Assembly: GCA_030549335.1 (NCBI GenBank)
Contig: CM060195.1
Span: 50,191,975 to 50,255,974 of the forward strand
DNA: 64,000 nucleotides
Reading direction: 5' to 3'
From: Pontederia crassipes
Lineage: Eukaryota; Streptophyta; Magnoliopsida; Commelinales; Pontederiaceae
Both the position numbers and the translations under genes were made by a program. Shown here in pieces: positions 33,595 to 44,561 of the stretch. Numbering within the stretch: the first letter of the stretch is position 1; every line of letters starts with the position of its first letter. Below the pieces are notes generated by a model. The model had not been told where the DNA came from, did no database searches, and saw nothing but the letters and a program-made list of their open reading frames with translations.

Positions 33595-36500
33595 ATGGCG
33601 AATCCCGGCTACGGCGCCGGACCTCTTCGATCGAGGCATCGCCCCCTCTCCTCCTCCTTTTCTTCCATGGATTTTTATTACTGTCCTTGTCGTTTATTTG
33701 ACATGGGTTTGCCTTACTCTTTTGCTGTTCCCAGGGAAGGTCTCAGTTCCCGACCGGCAGCGTCCGCGAGCTCCGGCGAGATACAGCTTCAGATCGACCC
33801 AATTCACGGAGATTTAGACGATGCCATCTCTGGCCTCCGCGGGAAAGTTCGGCAATTGAAGGGCGTGAGTAGTTTTCGCTCATAGATTTGACTGTTTCGA
33901 TGAAAATTGAATAAAATTAGGGCATTTCAGATGGGAATTTATCATAATATTGGTGTCTCTAGATGTCAGTAATTGAAGTGTCCATATAAGTTTAAGTATG
34001 CCAACCTGCTAAATTCTGGAAGCTCCGTAGATGTTGTGATTCAAGAAAAGAGGACGAAAAGGGGATAAATAAAGGGTGGCATGACAGATGATGTTGTGGC
34101 AAATTTGGTAGAGAGCTGAAGTTTAACATGACTTTTGAACGGTAGGTGTGATTGCATGAGCAGCTTCATCGGCAGTATTGGTTGTGTCCTCACTAACATA
34201 ACATTAAACGTGAAGGTTCTATATGTGCTTCTGGGCGATATAAGTACATGTGAAGGTTCTTTGCAGATTTTGCATGTCATTTCTGGATGGTGAATGAGCA
34301 GTTATATTTTCTCTTAGTAGCTAAGTTTATCATCATGGTATCAGAGTAGAAAACCATCAAAGTTCAAATGTATTTTGTGCAAATGTCTTTAAATACATAA
34401 ATACTTTGGTCCATTTTCAAATGTCTTTAAAAATCCTTGTGTTCTTGTAAGAAACGTATGCTGTGTGTATTTAAGTTAGTTTTTCCCGGCAAATGAAGCC
34501 AACCCCACCTAGTGGGATAAGGCTTTGTTGTTGTTGTTGTTTCCCGGCAAATGAAACTTTGGTGGAAAGTCCTAACTAAATAAATCTAACCAATTTGCTA
34601 CCCAGCCTTTATTCTCCATGTTTTCATGAAACTAATCGTAATGCATGTATTTAGGAGTTTATGTGTGTGGCCCACTGCGGCCTCTCAAGGAGGTAGATGA
34701 TCATAGTAGTTGACTTGTGCTGCATGCACAATATTTTAATTGCCTTTGGACATTGTTAAGAATATAAAATAAATGACGTTGCTCTTCCTAACGGTTTATG
34801 AAAACTAGTCAGCACATCAAATTTAACGTGATATTAGAGCTAGAGGTCCTGAGTTCAAACTCCGTTAAACTCTTATTTAAAAAAAGTATGTTCCTCCCTT
34901 TGTTGTCCACGTGTGGTGGATTAGACTAGACCAAAATTGTTAGCCAACACGTGAGGTGGAGTGTTAAGAATATAAAATAAATACTACTACTACAACAACA
35001 AAGCCTTATCCCACTAGGTGGGGTCGGCTACATGGATCATACGACGCCATTCCGCTTAAGAATATAAAATAAATGATGTTATTTTTTTTTAACGGCTTAA
35101 GCTTTTAAGAAAACTGATCAGCACATCAAATTTAACAGACATCATCCAGGGAAAAGTTATCATATAAGTTGGATACTATTTTAATTCCTTCAGAGCAACT
35201 TCCAAATTTTTTCCATCTGTAGATGTTGGTTAAATAGCTATTGTCGATAATCTGAAAGAAATGTATGCACAATTTCTATTAAATTCTGTTCATCTAATGT
35301 TAGACAATTAGTAGTTCCCCAGAAGACCTTAGGAGAACATAGGTAAGAGGGATATGCCAAAAGTTCTAGCTATTTGGTGTATAAGTAATGGTGATCATCT
35401 AATTGACTAAATGCTATATGAAGATTTTGACCTACCCTCTTGTTCCGAGACAACTGGATAAAACTGCATAGAACCTTAAGGGAAAATGACCAGGAAGGGG
35501 TCTGCTTTAAGTCCTACAAGATGATCTTCTACGAACTGGCGTACTTGGTTGACTAGATCATTCTTACCTATCCTTCATGTCTCCGGTAAATTAAACAGGA
35601 AAAAAGATACAACAGTACATTATGCGTGGTTAATTATTTGGAAGGGACCTTCATGGGAGTAGGCACTTATGGGTGCTTACAATAAAGCTGTCTCACCATT
35701 AACCTTCGATTTTCTATTGTAGCTATATTAGATTTATGTTGGGAAAAGATTTATGTTGGAAAAAACGATTACCGTGGAATATTGTTTGACAACTTTTTTA
35801 TGCTTTTAATTTCCTCCACTTAATTCATGTCTTTAAAAATACCAGTTTCATTTGCTTTTGGCATACTGTTTACAGCTTCAACAACAACAACAACAAAGCC
35901 TTATCCCACTGGGTGGGGTCGGCTATTATCATACTGTTTACAGCTCCTAAGCCTATTATTTGCATTTAGCTGTTATCTCCTCGGTAGCTCAAAATTCTTC
36001 ATCCTGCCGCCATCTGATAAAATTTTCTCGAAATTTACTTCCAGGTGGCACAGGAGATAACCTCAGAAGCCAAGTTTCAAAATGATCTCATATCTAATCT
36101 GGTAATTCCGTTGGCTAGTGACTCTTTTTTTTTTCCCCTGTAGGTCAATTTCTAATTTCTTTTTACTATTATGTATGTGATTCCAACTCCTGATTCCTGA
36201 ATAAAAATATCTTCCCTGTTTCATTGGATCACGAAGTCTATGCTTTTGGTTAATTTCAAGATGTGACATTCAAGCATAAATGGAATTTGATGACGTGTAT
36301 CATTTACTTCCGCTGCTAGTAGTTGGTTTGTTTAGAAGCAGGTAAGAAATCCCGTAAGCATGGAATTGTATCTTAGTTGAGGAAATTTTATGCATATTCA
36401 AGTCTACTAGCGTTTGGGATTGTTTCATCATGGCTTACTCAAATTTACACTCGTGTACTCGACTGTTTAGTACTTTTTTATTCTTTTTGCTTTTGGAAGA

Positions 36501-36936
36501 AGGGAGTTTGTTTTATGTCATTTACAAGAGTTTTTATGTAGGACTAATTCTCATCTTCAATTTCAGTCCGAGCAGGGACATGTTACCTAATCCGTAATGC
36601 ACTAGTGCAGTGAAGAGAATGAGAAACAACTCTGAAACACCAATCGTTTTGGTGGCCATGTGCCACTGCCCAATTCTTTGTTGTCATAATTATTATCGTT
36701 TCAACATCTTTTTAGTTTGGCTTTACATAATTGAGTAGGTTCCTTACGTACCTTTGATTGTTTAACAGCAAATGACCCTGATAAAAGCTCAAGCAGGAGT
36801 GAAGAACAACATGAGAAGGTTGAACAAAAGCATATTCCGGCAGGGTTCCAACCATGTCGTCCATGTCGTCTTGTTTGCGCTATTCTGCTTCTTCATGGCC
36901 TATCTGTGGTCCAAATTCTCTAGGAGACATACCTAA
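33595..36936 (+). CDS. SFT12: Bet1/Sft1-type Qc-SNARE (SFT11/SFT12-like), four exons
   Basis: A small tail-anchored SNARE for vesicle fusion within the Golgi. Exons 33595-33635, 33735-33864, 36045-36101 and 36769-36936 join in frame to 131 residues, matching the plant family (about 130-140). The N-terminus MANPGYGAG leads to SREGLSSR, then EIQLQIDPIHGDLDD, the heptad SNARE region (about 38-100, with AQEITSEAKFQNDLI and MTLIKAQAGVKNNMRRLN) and a C-terminal membrane anchor (about 105-123, VVHVVLFALFCFFMAYLW). Introns 2 and 3 are GT-AG. Intron 1 (33636-33734, 99 nt) needs a GC donor (CGAG/gcatcg) with a good acceptor (ctgttcccag). It is a multiple of three and open, so retention would add 33 residues. 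Intron 2 (2.2 kb) carries a TRIM element and three RTE tails. SFT11 and SFT12 cannot be told apart here. Confidence 0.88.
34498..34539 (+). mobile_element. RTE-type LINE 3'-end fragment (copy 6), only 42 nt
   Basis: CCAACCCCACCTAGTGGGAT, then AAGGCTTTG(TTG)n, with a perfect 16-bp direct repeat tttcccggcaaatgaa at 34482-34497 and 34540-34555. It lies in intron 2 of the SNARE gene. Confidence 0.85.
34754..35137 (+). mobile_element. TRIM (terminal-repeat retrotransposon in miniature)
   Basis: The left terminal repeat 34754-34828 (75 nt, TGTTAAGAATATAAAATAAA... to ...AAATTTAACG) is followed at once by tgatattagagc (34829-34840). That differs at two positions from TGGTATCAGAGC, the primer-binding site complementary to initiator tRNA-Met. 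About 120 nt of non-coding DNA ends in cacgtgaggtggag (purine-rich tract), then comes the right repeat 34962-35137 (ending AAATTTAACA), split by an RTE-tail insertion. The 5-bp target duplication gacat is at 34749-34753 and 35138-35142. It lies in intron 2 of the SNARE gene. Confidence 0.85.
34983..35055 (-). mobile_element. RTE-type LINE 3'-end fragment (copy 7) inside the TRIM right repeat
   Basis: A 73-nt minus-strand copy bracketed by a perfect 19-bp direct repeat ttaagaatataaaataaat (34964-34982 and 35056-35074). The duplicated target is the TRIM terminal repeat itself, so it was inserted after the TRIM. Confidence 0.92.
35878..35929 (-). mobile_element. RTE-type LINE 3'-end fragment (copy 8), 52 nt
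   Basis: A minus-strand copy in intron 2 of the SNARE gene, with a perfect 16-bp direct repeat catactgtttacagct at 35862-35877 and 35930-35945. The insertion is about 115 nt upstream of the intron's 3' splice site. Confidence 0.88.
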
Positions 36937-37682
36937 AGCGATGCCAAGGTTAGCGTCTAGCGTTCCCTTAACAAACTTAACCGTATCCTCCCTCTGGGTG
37001 CACTTGTGTTCAAGAAGTTGAACCACATCTCTATGGTGAATAGGCCTGCTCCTGAAGACCTCTTTGGTGGATTTAGTAGAACTGTACAGCAACATTATGC
37101 TATACTTATAAAAGGATTGTGTGATGGTAAATGGCGTCACTGTATAATTTGTCACTCCAGCCTTCATCATCCCTATGGGAAGCTTTTGACCTAGCAAAGT
37201 TTTGGGAATGTTCAACGTCTTAAATATGTGATCCGTAGGCTTTGCTGACACATCTTTTAGAAACGATATGCTTGTACTCGATGCTCCATTTTACGTGTCA
37301 CTTTGCACATTTAGTAAGGGACGTCTCATGATATGTGCCCATTTCACGTGGAGGCATCGGATCCAGTGCTTGCTTTTCTTGCACTACGATGCAGGACGCC
37401 TCCACACGCACATTTACGCCACCACCCCGTCCAAGATAACGATCATGTTGAAAACTGTCCGCACCACGTCTACTGCTTACAACCAACATGATAGTCCTTG
37501 TTGCATGTATCAGCCGGATTGTTTTTGAATGATACGAATTCATATGTTCGACTTAATTTTCTTTTATCAATTGTTATTGAAACTTCGGTTCGCGTGCTCT
37601 TTGTTAAACTTGCTCACATATTCATTTTTAGTATACAAAGAACTAATTCCATAACCCAATTACATGTATAAATATTGGTTCA
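36937..37682. other. Spacer between two convergent genes
   Basis: Holds the 3' UTR of the SNARE gene (+) and that of the GT61 gene (-). The open frames here resemble nothing known. No terminal signal could be fixed. Confidence 0.4.
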
Positions 37683-39664
37683 TCAGCCACATGAACAAGA
37701 ACTCCATACTGTTCGTTTGCCTTCCAACTTCTGTTGCCGCACCTCGCCGAGGACTCTTGCCGCCCAGCCGGCGAAGAAGGTCTCATTGTGACCTATCTGC
37801 CGATTCTTATAGAAAGAGAAGCAGTTGGCCGCCTCAGTCGTGGTGTTGCCGGGGCACAGATCGCCTTGCGGGTCATTCCATGTGCCCTGGTGCCGCATCC
37901 CCGACCACGCTGCCACCCACTGGTAGACGAACCTCCCCACTCCGGCCAACTCCCAACCTCTGGGGAAGAACTCCATCACGCTGCTGTTCTTGTCCATGAA
38001 GAACATGTTCGTCAGCTGCGCTCCGTGGGGGGACGCAAGGATGTCAGTCTCGGTCATTAACTTCACCTGCAGTGAATGCAAATAGAATCAAAGGAGGTAC
38101 CCACGTTGAAGATTTCGTAGCGTACAGCCGGAGTTCATCTAATATAGATAGATGATATAACAAGGGAAAGATACGAGTTATCTAGGGATGTAAATTCAAA
38201 AAAAATTTAACATTTTTTTCTCCTGAAAAGGACACATGAATACTCACTGCGAATTGATCAACGCTCCACGCGTTACATGCAAGATTCCATGGCTCACGTG
38301 GAAGATAATTAGCAGCACGTTACACAGTTTGGTTTCATGTTGTTTAACATATCAAGAATTTGTGGGAAAAGTCTTAAAAAATACGTCGAACTCGATGACA
38401 TTTGACCTATTCGATTCTAATCGAATTAGTCTATATATGCACGTATATGTCTAGCAAGACTTCTATATTATTCAGGTAACAGGATTGTGAAGCTTTCTAT
38501 GAAGCAAACAAAGATCAACATATGATTCGTATCTCAACAAACAAATCATCCACACACACGCACAAGACGAGAAAAAAATGAAATCTTTCCAAGTTCTTAT
38601 TCTTTTGATCGGTATTCATGTTCTATATGTTGGGTAGGAAGATTAAAACAAACCTGGTCACAAAAAGTCAAATTATTGGGCGTGGTGATCTTGAGCTTGC
38701 ACCCTTCGACCTTTCTGCACTCCCTGTCAAAGATCCTAATGACAGCCTTATCGTCCTTGAACGATCTCGCGCCAACTCGCAGCAGTAACGTCAGCCTTAT
38801 GGCCTTGTCGACATCGCCGTCGCTTATGTTACAGTGAGCTCTGGCCCTGCACCTCATCAGGTCGTACACCATCTTCTTCCTCTCCGGCCCCATGGACCCC
38901 TGATTGTGCCTGAACACCACCGCTTCCTCGAGGCAGGTCGGCGCTTCGCCGCCGCTCTCGAAACGCTCCACGTTGAGCTCTCCACCGAACACCGCCTCCA
39001 CTATCGTCCGCACCCAGCTACTCAGCGAATGCTTCACCTCCCCGCGACTGTACAGCACCCACCTCGCGGGCTTGACGCAGCCCTCCTTGGTGTGCCAGGC
39101 CACGAACGGCGCCATCGCCGTCAGCCCGTGGAAAAGGTTGTCGTAGTTATAATAACTGTCCGACACGAAGGTCAGCCCCGGCAGAACCTTGGCGTTGGAC
39201 GGCAACGCCCCCTTCGGCACCAGGGCGTACGAATTCATGGTCCCGTCGTGCGTGCTATTCCCGCGCAGGCAGAGCAGCCGGCCGCCCGACGCGGCGGAGG
39301 GGAAGCGGAGGTGCTCCGCCTCACCTTTCTCGTAGGTGTCGTTGATCGCGCTCATGAACCACGTGTTTCCGTCCATGGCGGTGGCCTGGAATCGGAGGTC
39401 CTTCAGGGGGAGGAACGCCACCGCGTCCTCCGGGTGGAAGTTGCCGCGAACGTACTTGGAGAAGGACCAGGAGGTGTTGGATGAGACGGAGAAGGGGAAC
39501 GGCGTTCTCGCCGTTCTGATCAACGTCCAGAGGTGGAGACCACTGAGGACTACGACAAGTAGGAGCAAGTAGTAGTTCGAAGAGAGCTTTGAGGAGGTGA
39601 TGATGAAGCGAGGGGAGCTCCTTTGTTTGGTGAGATAGAGCTTGACTGGTGAGGAGTACGCCAT
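37683..39664 (-). CDS. Glycosyltransferase family 61 (GT61, DUF563) protein, two exons
   Basis: A Golgi type II membrane enzyme. Plant GT61 members add xylose or arabinose to xylan or N-acetylglucosamine/xylose to glycoproteins, and the substrate cannot be read from this sequence. Exon 1 39664-38654 and exon 2 38066-37683 join at GT-AG (cag/gtttgt...ctgcag/gtg) to 464 residues. The start MAYSSPVKLY is preferred because a TATA-like box lies at 39719-39730, just upstream of it and downstream of the in-frame ATG at 39754. A membrane anchor spans about residues 31-49 (YYLLLLVVVLSGLHLWTLI). The family core follows: FVSDSYYNYDNLFHGL, RWVLYSRGEVKH, then in exon 2 ILASPHGAQLTNMFFMDKNS and VMEFFPRGWELAGVG. 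Exon 1 is very GC-rich. Confidence 0.9.
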
Positions 39665-39718
39665 TGTACATGCAAGGGAGTTGCAGGCGTAGGCGTCCCC
39701 CTTCCCGGCCTTATGTGA

Positions 39719-39730
39719 CAATATAAAGGA
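39719..39730 (-). promoter_or_regulatory. Likely TATA box of the GT61 gene
   Basis: CCTTTATATTG on the minus strand, about 55-65 nt upstream of the MAYSS start codon. It supports that start over the in-frame ATG at 39754, which lies upstream of the box. Confidence 0.45.
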
Positions 39731-40626
39731 GATTGGATCGGGAGAGCCATGCATGCATCATCATTTGTTTGCATTAGAAGGGTTTGAATAAAAAAATCGC
39801 TAAATTCTTTTGAAAACTCGAGAAGAAGAAAAAATTTACTTGATCTATACCTTTCTCTGTCATGTTGCAGTGGAGTTTTTTTTCTTTTTATTTTCTAGGG
39901 GGCAAGTTGAAGTCAGAAGATGACGAAATCGGAAAACGTCGAGGTCATGAGTCATCGTGCATGGAGTCAACTGCCTAACTGTATAGTACTTATCAGCCGT
40001 TGAATTGTAATTAAGAATGCGACTTTAAGAAATAAGAATGTGACTACATATGCACTGCAATGAATAGTAATATATTAATTCGTTTCAGATGATTCATGGT
40101 AATTTATACACGGTGAAATGGAATCTTACAAAATCATATTATCGAAATAAAGATACGGAGAATATTTAATTAAGTTCTCTTAAAAGATTAGATCATGCAG
40201 GTACGTATTTTCCCACTTGTATTACTCTAACTTTTAGATCCGTCGATGGGATCTGCATTCTGAAGGTTCTGCATCAACACTCCATGCATGCATACTGCAG
40301 ATCACCGGGTGTAGTCACTGTAAACTGTTAAATTAGTTACTTTTATTTGGTTGCCAGTGATGTCGTCTGATGGTCGTATCCACGACGTTAACCATTATGT
40401 GCATTATTCATAAGTTGAAAATTAACTATTGAGACTTCCAATAAAAATATTTTACATTTATAAAAATTCAAACTCGATATTTTACTTAAAAAAGAAAAGC
40501 GCTTACCACATCTCGCATAAGTTTACCAAAATTAGTTGCCTTTATCAACACTGCGCAGTTGTCTGCAAGGTATCAACAAGTCGCCATGCAAAGAGATTCT
40601 AAAAATAACCACTTGAAAGCAGCTTT

Positions 40627-40627
40627 T

Positions 40628-40690
<63 letters not shown>
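40627..40690. repeat. (CA)n(TA)n compound microsatellite
   Basis: About 20 nt of CA followed by more than 40 nt of TA dinucleotides. Confidence 0.95.
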
Positions 40691-40693
<3 letters not shown>

Positions 40694-42289
40694 GACTTGC
40701 CACATTGTGATCATCCATGCATGTGTATTGTTTCCTGATCACCCTATGCATGCATTCAACTTTCTTCTCTAGTCAATAAGATATATATATATATATATGT
40801 ATAAGAGTTACTGATCAAATATTTACAATATAAAAGGACATGATGCACAAAAAGAGACTCGCTACCTCGGTTACTTAATTTATATGTACAGTGAAATCCC
40901 TAAAGAAAAGAACCGAGTCCAACGACGTCCTGCATGTCCACAGTATTTTTTTCCCCCAGAGAGATCAACTCGCACTTTGTTCTGACAGAGGCCAGTGCTT
41001 AATTAATGAACCATGTGAGCAATTAAGCAGCCAAGATGAAACCAAGTAAAAAGCTTATTCTTGTGGACCTCATACTAATCAAGTTCATCAACAATTAAGC
41101 TACGTTTATGATCAAATTAACAGACATCGAGATTCCTTAACACACTACTAAAAAAGATCGAGTCAGTACGACCCTTTAAAATTAATTACCAGTTCCACAT
41201 GATACGGATTTCCGATGTTCTCGACGATTGGAGCATATATTTTCTTCCACCTTAATTTCCGGCCGTGCATATTATTTTATACGCAAACGTTATATTAAAA
41301 ATAAGCTTAAATTAACTTACATGTCATTCTACTAGATGTTCCTGATCTTTGAATTCAAAAACTTATAAAGGTGCCTAATTTTGTTGTCTGAACTCGCATT
41401 CTGTGATCAAGTACTCCATGGAGGTCTCCATGCTAACCCTAATTTTGAGCGACCAGGATGCATGGTGCAGCAACTCGAATTGGATACGTATACGCAAGTA
41501 AAGGTGCAATTATTTTGTTCTTTTGATATTATGGAAATATCTCACCTTTGCAAATTTTTTTGGGTTTTTTTTTTTTTGTTAAGATGACATGTTCTTGTTA
41601 AGAAGCACGAGAGTGCTTTTTTTTCTTCATTTGTCTTTAGCTGTGTTCACGTTGTGCTTGCTAGTTCTTCTGCCCTAATCGTCTATTGTGTAATCAATTG
41701 CCTTTGAAATTTATTAAGTGGAAAGTAGCCAAACTAATTTGTGATGTCAAGTCAAATTCTTGATTTAAACATATCGTTTTTTTTTTTCCTTCTGGATGGC
41801 GATGTATTAAAGATTATGACCCTGTAGTACCAATTCAATCAACGTAATCAGATGGTTAGGTATCCTGTGAACCTTTTTTTCTCTCTTTCTCTCTCAATAA
41901 TCAGAATGTGACTTTTTTTAACCTTCGAATTATTTAATAAGTAAGATAAGTCTACATATGTTTACTTTATTTGTGTTATTAAGCATAACTTGTTGGTTTT
42001 TAAGACCAGCTTATATGGCTGATATATGTTATAAGGTTGCTCTTAGTGCCTTTGCTCAAATTTTAGTCCCACTTCTTTATACCTATTTTTCCCTTCTTTC
42101 ATCAAACATTCTAATTAGGCACTAAACAAGTGTTAACTAATATATGACAGTTGAAATTTTAAATATTCTTTTCCTAAAAGTTAAATAAATGTTAACTCAT
42201 TAAGTTCATGTTATTCGATGCATTATTAAAGTAATTTTTTTTTTTTTTTGCTTCAGTTACCTTTGTCGCTATCAGTAAATTATCCTAGC

Positions 42290-42620
42290 TTCGTGATTTA
42301 TTTATATTGTTATTAATCGGATATAAATGCATTACTCCAAAGGAGAGCATGCAAAAATACTTGAAGAAAAAAGAACAAGACAAAAATAGCAAATTCAAGA
42401 GATTTGTTTCTTTTGAAAAAAAATAATTACAAGTTTGAGTTATTTAATATAAAATAATGATAAACAGATTTTTTTGTTTTTTTTTTCCGAAAGAAACAAA
42501 TGATTTGAATTTGTTAATTATGTCTTGTTCGTTTTCTTTTCAAGTATTTTTTTCATGCTCCCGTTAGGAGTCATATATTATATGTGATTAATAACAACAA
42601 TATACATAAATATTTGAGCT
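42290..42620. repeat. Imperfect hairpin (MITE-like), arms about 120 nt
   Basis: The left arm (about 42295-42415) pairs with the right arm (about 42487-42615). Examples are tatattgttattaatc against the complement of gattaataacaacaatata, and gagcatgcaaaaatacttga against the complement of tcaagtatttttttcatgctc. The loop is about 70 nt and T/A-rich. No clear target duplication was found. It could be a decayed MITE or a young hairpin-RNA locus. Confidence 0.6.
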
Positions 42621-44561
42621 AACACAAATTTAGCTGAACGAAAAAAAATTGCAAGAGGTACCTTAATAATGCATTCAATAGTGTGGTTTTAATTAGAAGA
42701 AAGAAGATTTCAATCCTCAATAATCATTTATTACTAAACATAAAAACTTAAATTACATATTACGTTTTTTACCTTTCATTTTGAAAGTATGTATATTTCT
42801 ATTGACAAATATGATTTCATAAGCTATTAAGACAGGAAAAACTTCTTAAAGCTAACAAACAATGTAGATTAGACTAAATTTTAACCCAATTAAAAGCTTG
42901 TGCTCAGCACGTCTATTAAGACTTTAAAATAAATTTGACCTATTTAAGCATTGGCTGGACACACTTGCTGACAAGCCTTGTTGAGCATTAGACGACTGCA
43001 CCAAGAGTACTAAAATATATTTTTCCTATTTCATTGTATTTGATAAAAACATTTTAAGAGTTTCGAAAAAAAAGGATTTAAAACAATTAAAGAAAAGAAA
43101 CTTAAGTTTGAAATGAAAGGATTTGATGAGTAATTCATATTTTCAATCGAGAATGAATTTTTTTTCAACCCAGAATGATTTTTTTTCAACGTAGAATGGA
43201 AAAAAAAATTAGTACATAATTAATTTAACATATATTCTGCTTTTTCCCAGATATTCGGTTCAAGCACTCATAAATTTTTTGTTTGCTTATTGGCTTCATA
43301 TAATTCTAAAAGTTCTTATTCATCTCTCTTATCAAAAGGTGCTATTCAAACTAGAATGAAAAAATAGGATCCAATTATTCAAAAGATTGGACTCGTGAAT
43401 AAACCCGACTTGATTTGGCCGAATCGAATAGATTTGAGTTGGAAAAAAATCTAATCCGTACCCGACCTGACTTGTGATTGGATCGAGTTCTGATAGGATC
43501 ATTCACCTAGTCAACCCGAACCAATGAACCTCTATTGATCTCTTCAAAATTTTCAACCTAGCCATACCTAAGTTTTGTACTCATCTTCAAAATTGAACAA
43601 TTCCACGACCTTAATCTCTGAAGTGTGAGGACTGGGATACTTGTACCTGTAACATATTATATAAGCAATCCCATGGCCTGCATCTCTAAAGGTTGGAGAA
43701 GCCTCAGTGTACTTCCTCTAACTTACCAGTTAAAAATGAGCAGCAAAGGTATTTTGCCATCATATGACAATATAGGATATGCTATCACGATATATGGTCT
43801 CATTTGTAGGTCAAGAGTGTTAAATTTCTATAGTGGAACAAAAGAAACTTGGGATGAATTTTTTGGGGCGTGGCTTGGTCAGTTATGGTCAGATGGACGT
43901 ATCTCAGAAGATTTCACAGACCCATAATGGATCAAGATCTAATGATTGATTCCTTGTTTCATCCATGTAAATACAAGACCTGTTGTTGAAACGTGGTAGA
44001 TTTACCTGTACGTTTCCTGAATTCCATCTATTTTATCTGGAAAAAAAATAGATAAGATATTGGAAAAGAGTTCAGATACAGGTGAAGTAGAAAACTTTTG
44101 CCTGCAAATATGAGAGTCAGACATAACCACCCATAAAATTTCGTAGGAATTACGAGACAGAACAGCAACAGGTAACTATGAAATTGTTCATGGAGTTACG
44201 TGCACATCATAACACCATTTTTTTCCTGATCATAGACAGCAAACAAACAGGTAGCTTCGCAGTTTGAGAGAGAGAGAGCGAGAGAGTTTGAGGGAAAATA
44301 ATCTGAACAATTGAAAATCGAAGTTATGTACAAAACTAAAAACATTGGCGACCAGTACTTGAAAATTAGTACTGCCTAGTGAGATCATCTAAAACTATGT
44401 ACAATTGCTTTAAATGCTACCGCTAAAGCCGCCAAGTTTCATGAGTTAAATATGATCAGAACATCAGTACAGGAATTCAAAGTCTCAAAATCTTCTAATC
44501 ATACTGTCAGTCCATTAGCTTATATACCAGTGGTTGGAGGCAGCTGCTGCTATACACAGTG

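Larger units (their letters stand above)
39765..44561. other. Gene-poor intergenic region
   Basis: AT-rich with no supportable gene. It contains a (CA)n(TA)n run, a hairpin element near 42.3-42.6 kb, and a 100-codon plus-strand open frame at 43625-43927 ending WDEFFGAWLGQLWSDGRI that I cannot assign. Confidence 0.45.

Noticed and set aside
34498-34539. Au-type SINE
   Set aside because: Only the tail is shared. No copy in the window has a tRNA-related head, and longer copies read as the end of an RTE-type ORF.
34829-34862. tRNA-like segment (attagagctagaggtcctgag, then ttcaaactcc)
   Set aside because: It sits directly after a 75-nt terminal repeat and is better explained as the primer-binding site region of a TRIM; no cloverleaf forms.
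38834-39484. Plus-strand open frame of 216 codons at the GT61 locus
   Set aside because: Antisense shadow of GT61 exon 1; no motif of its own.
43625-43927. 100-codon plus-strand open frame ending ISEDFTDP
   Set aside because: No recognised domain, splice context or promoter; kept only as a note.
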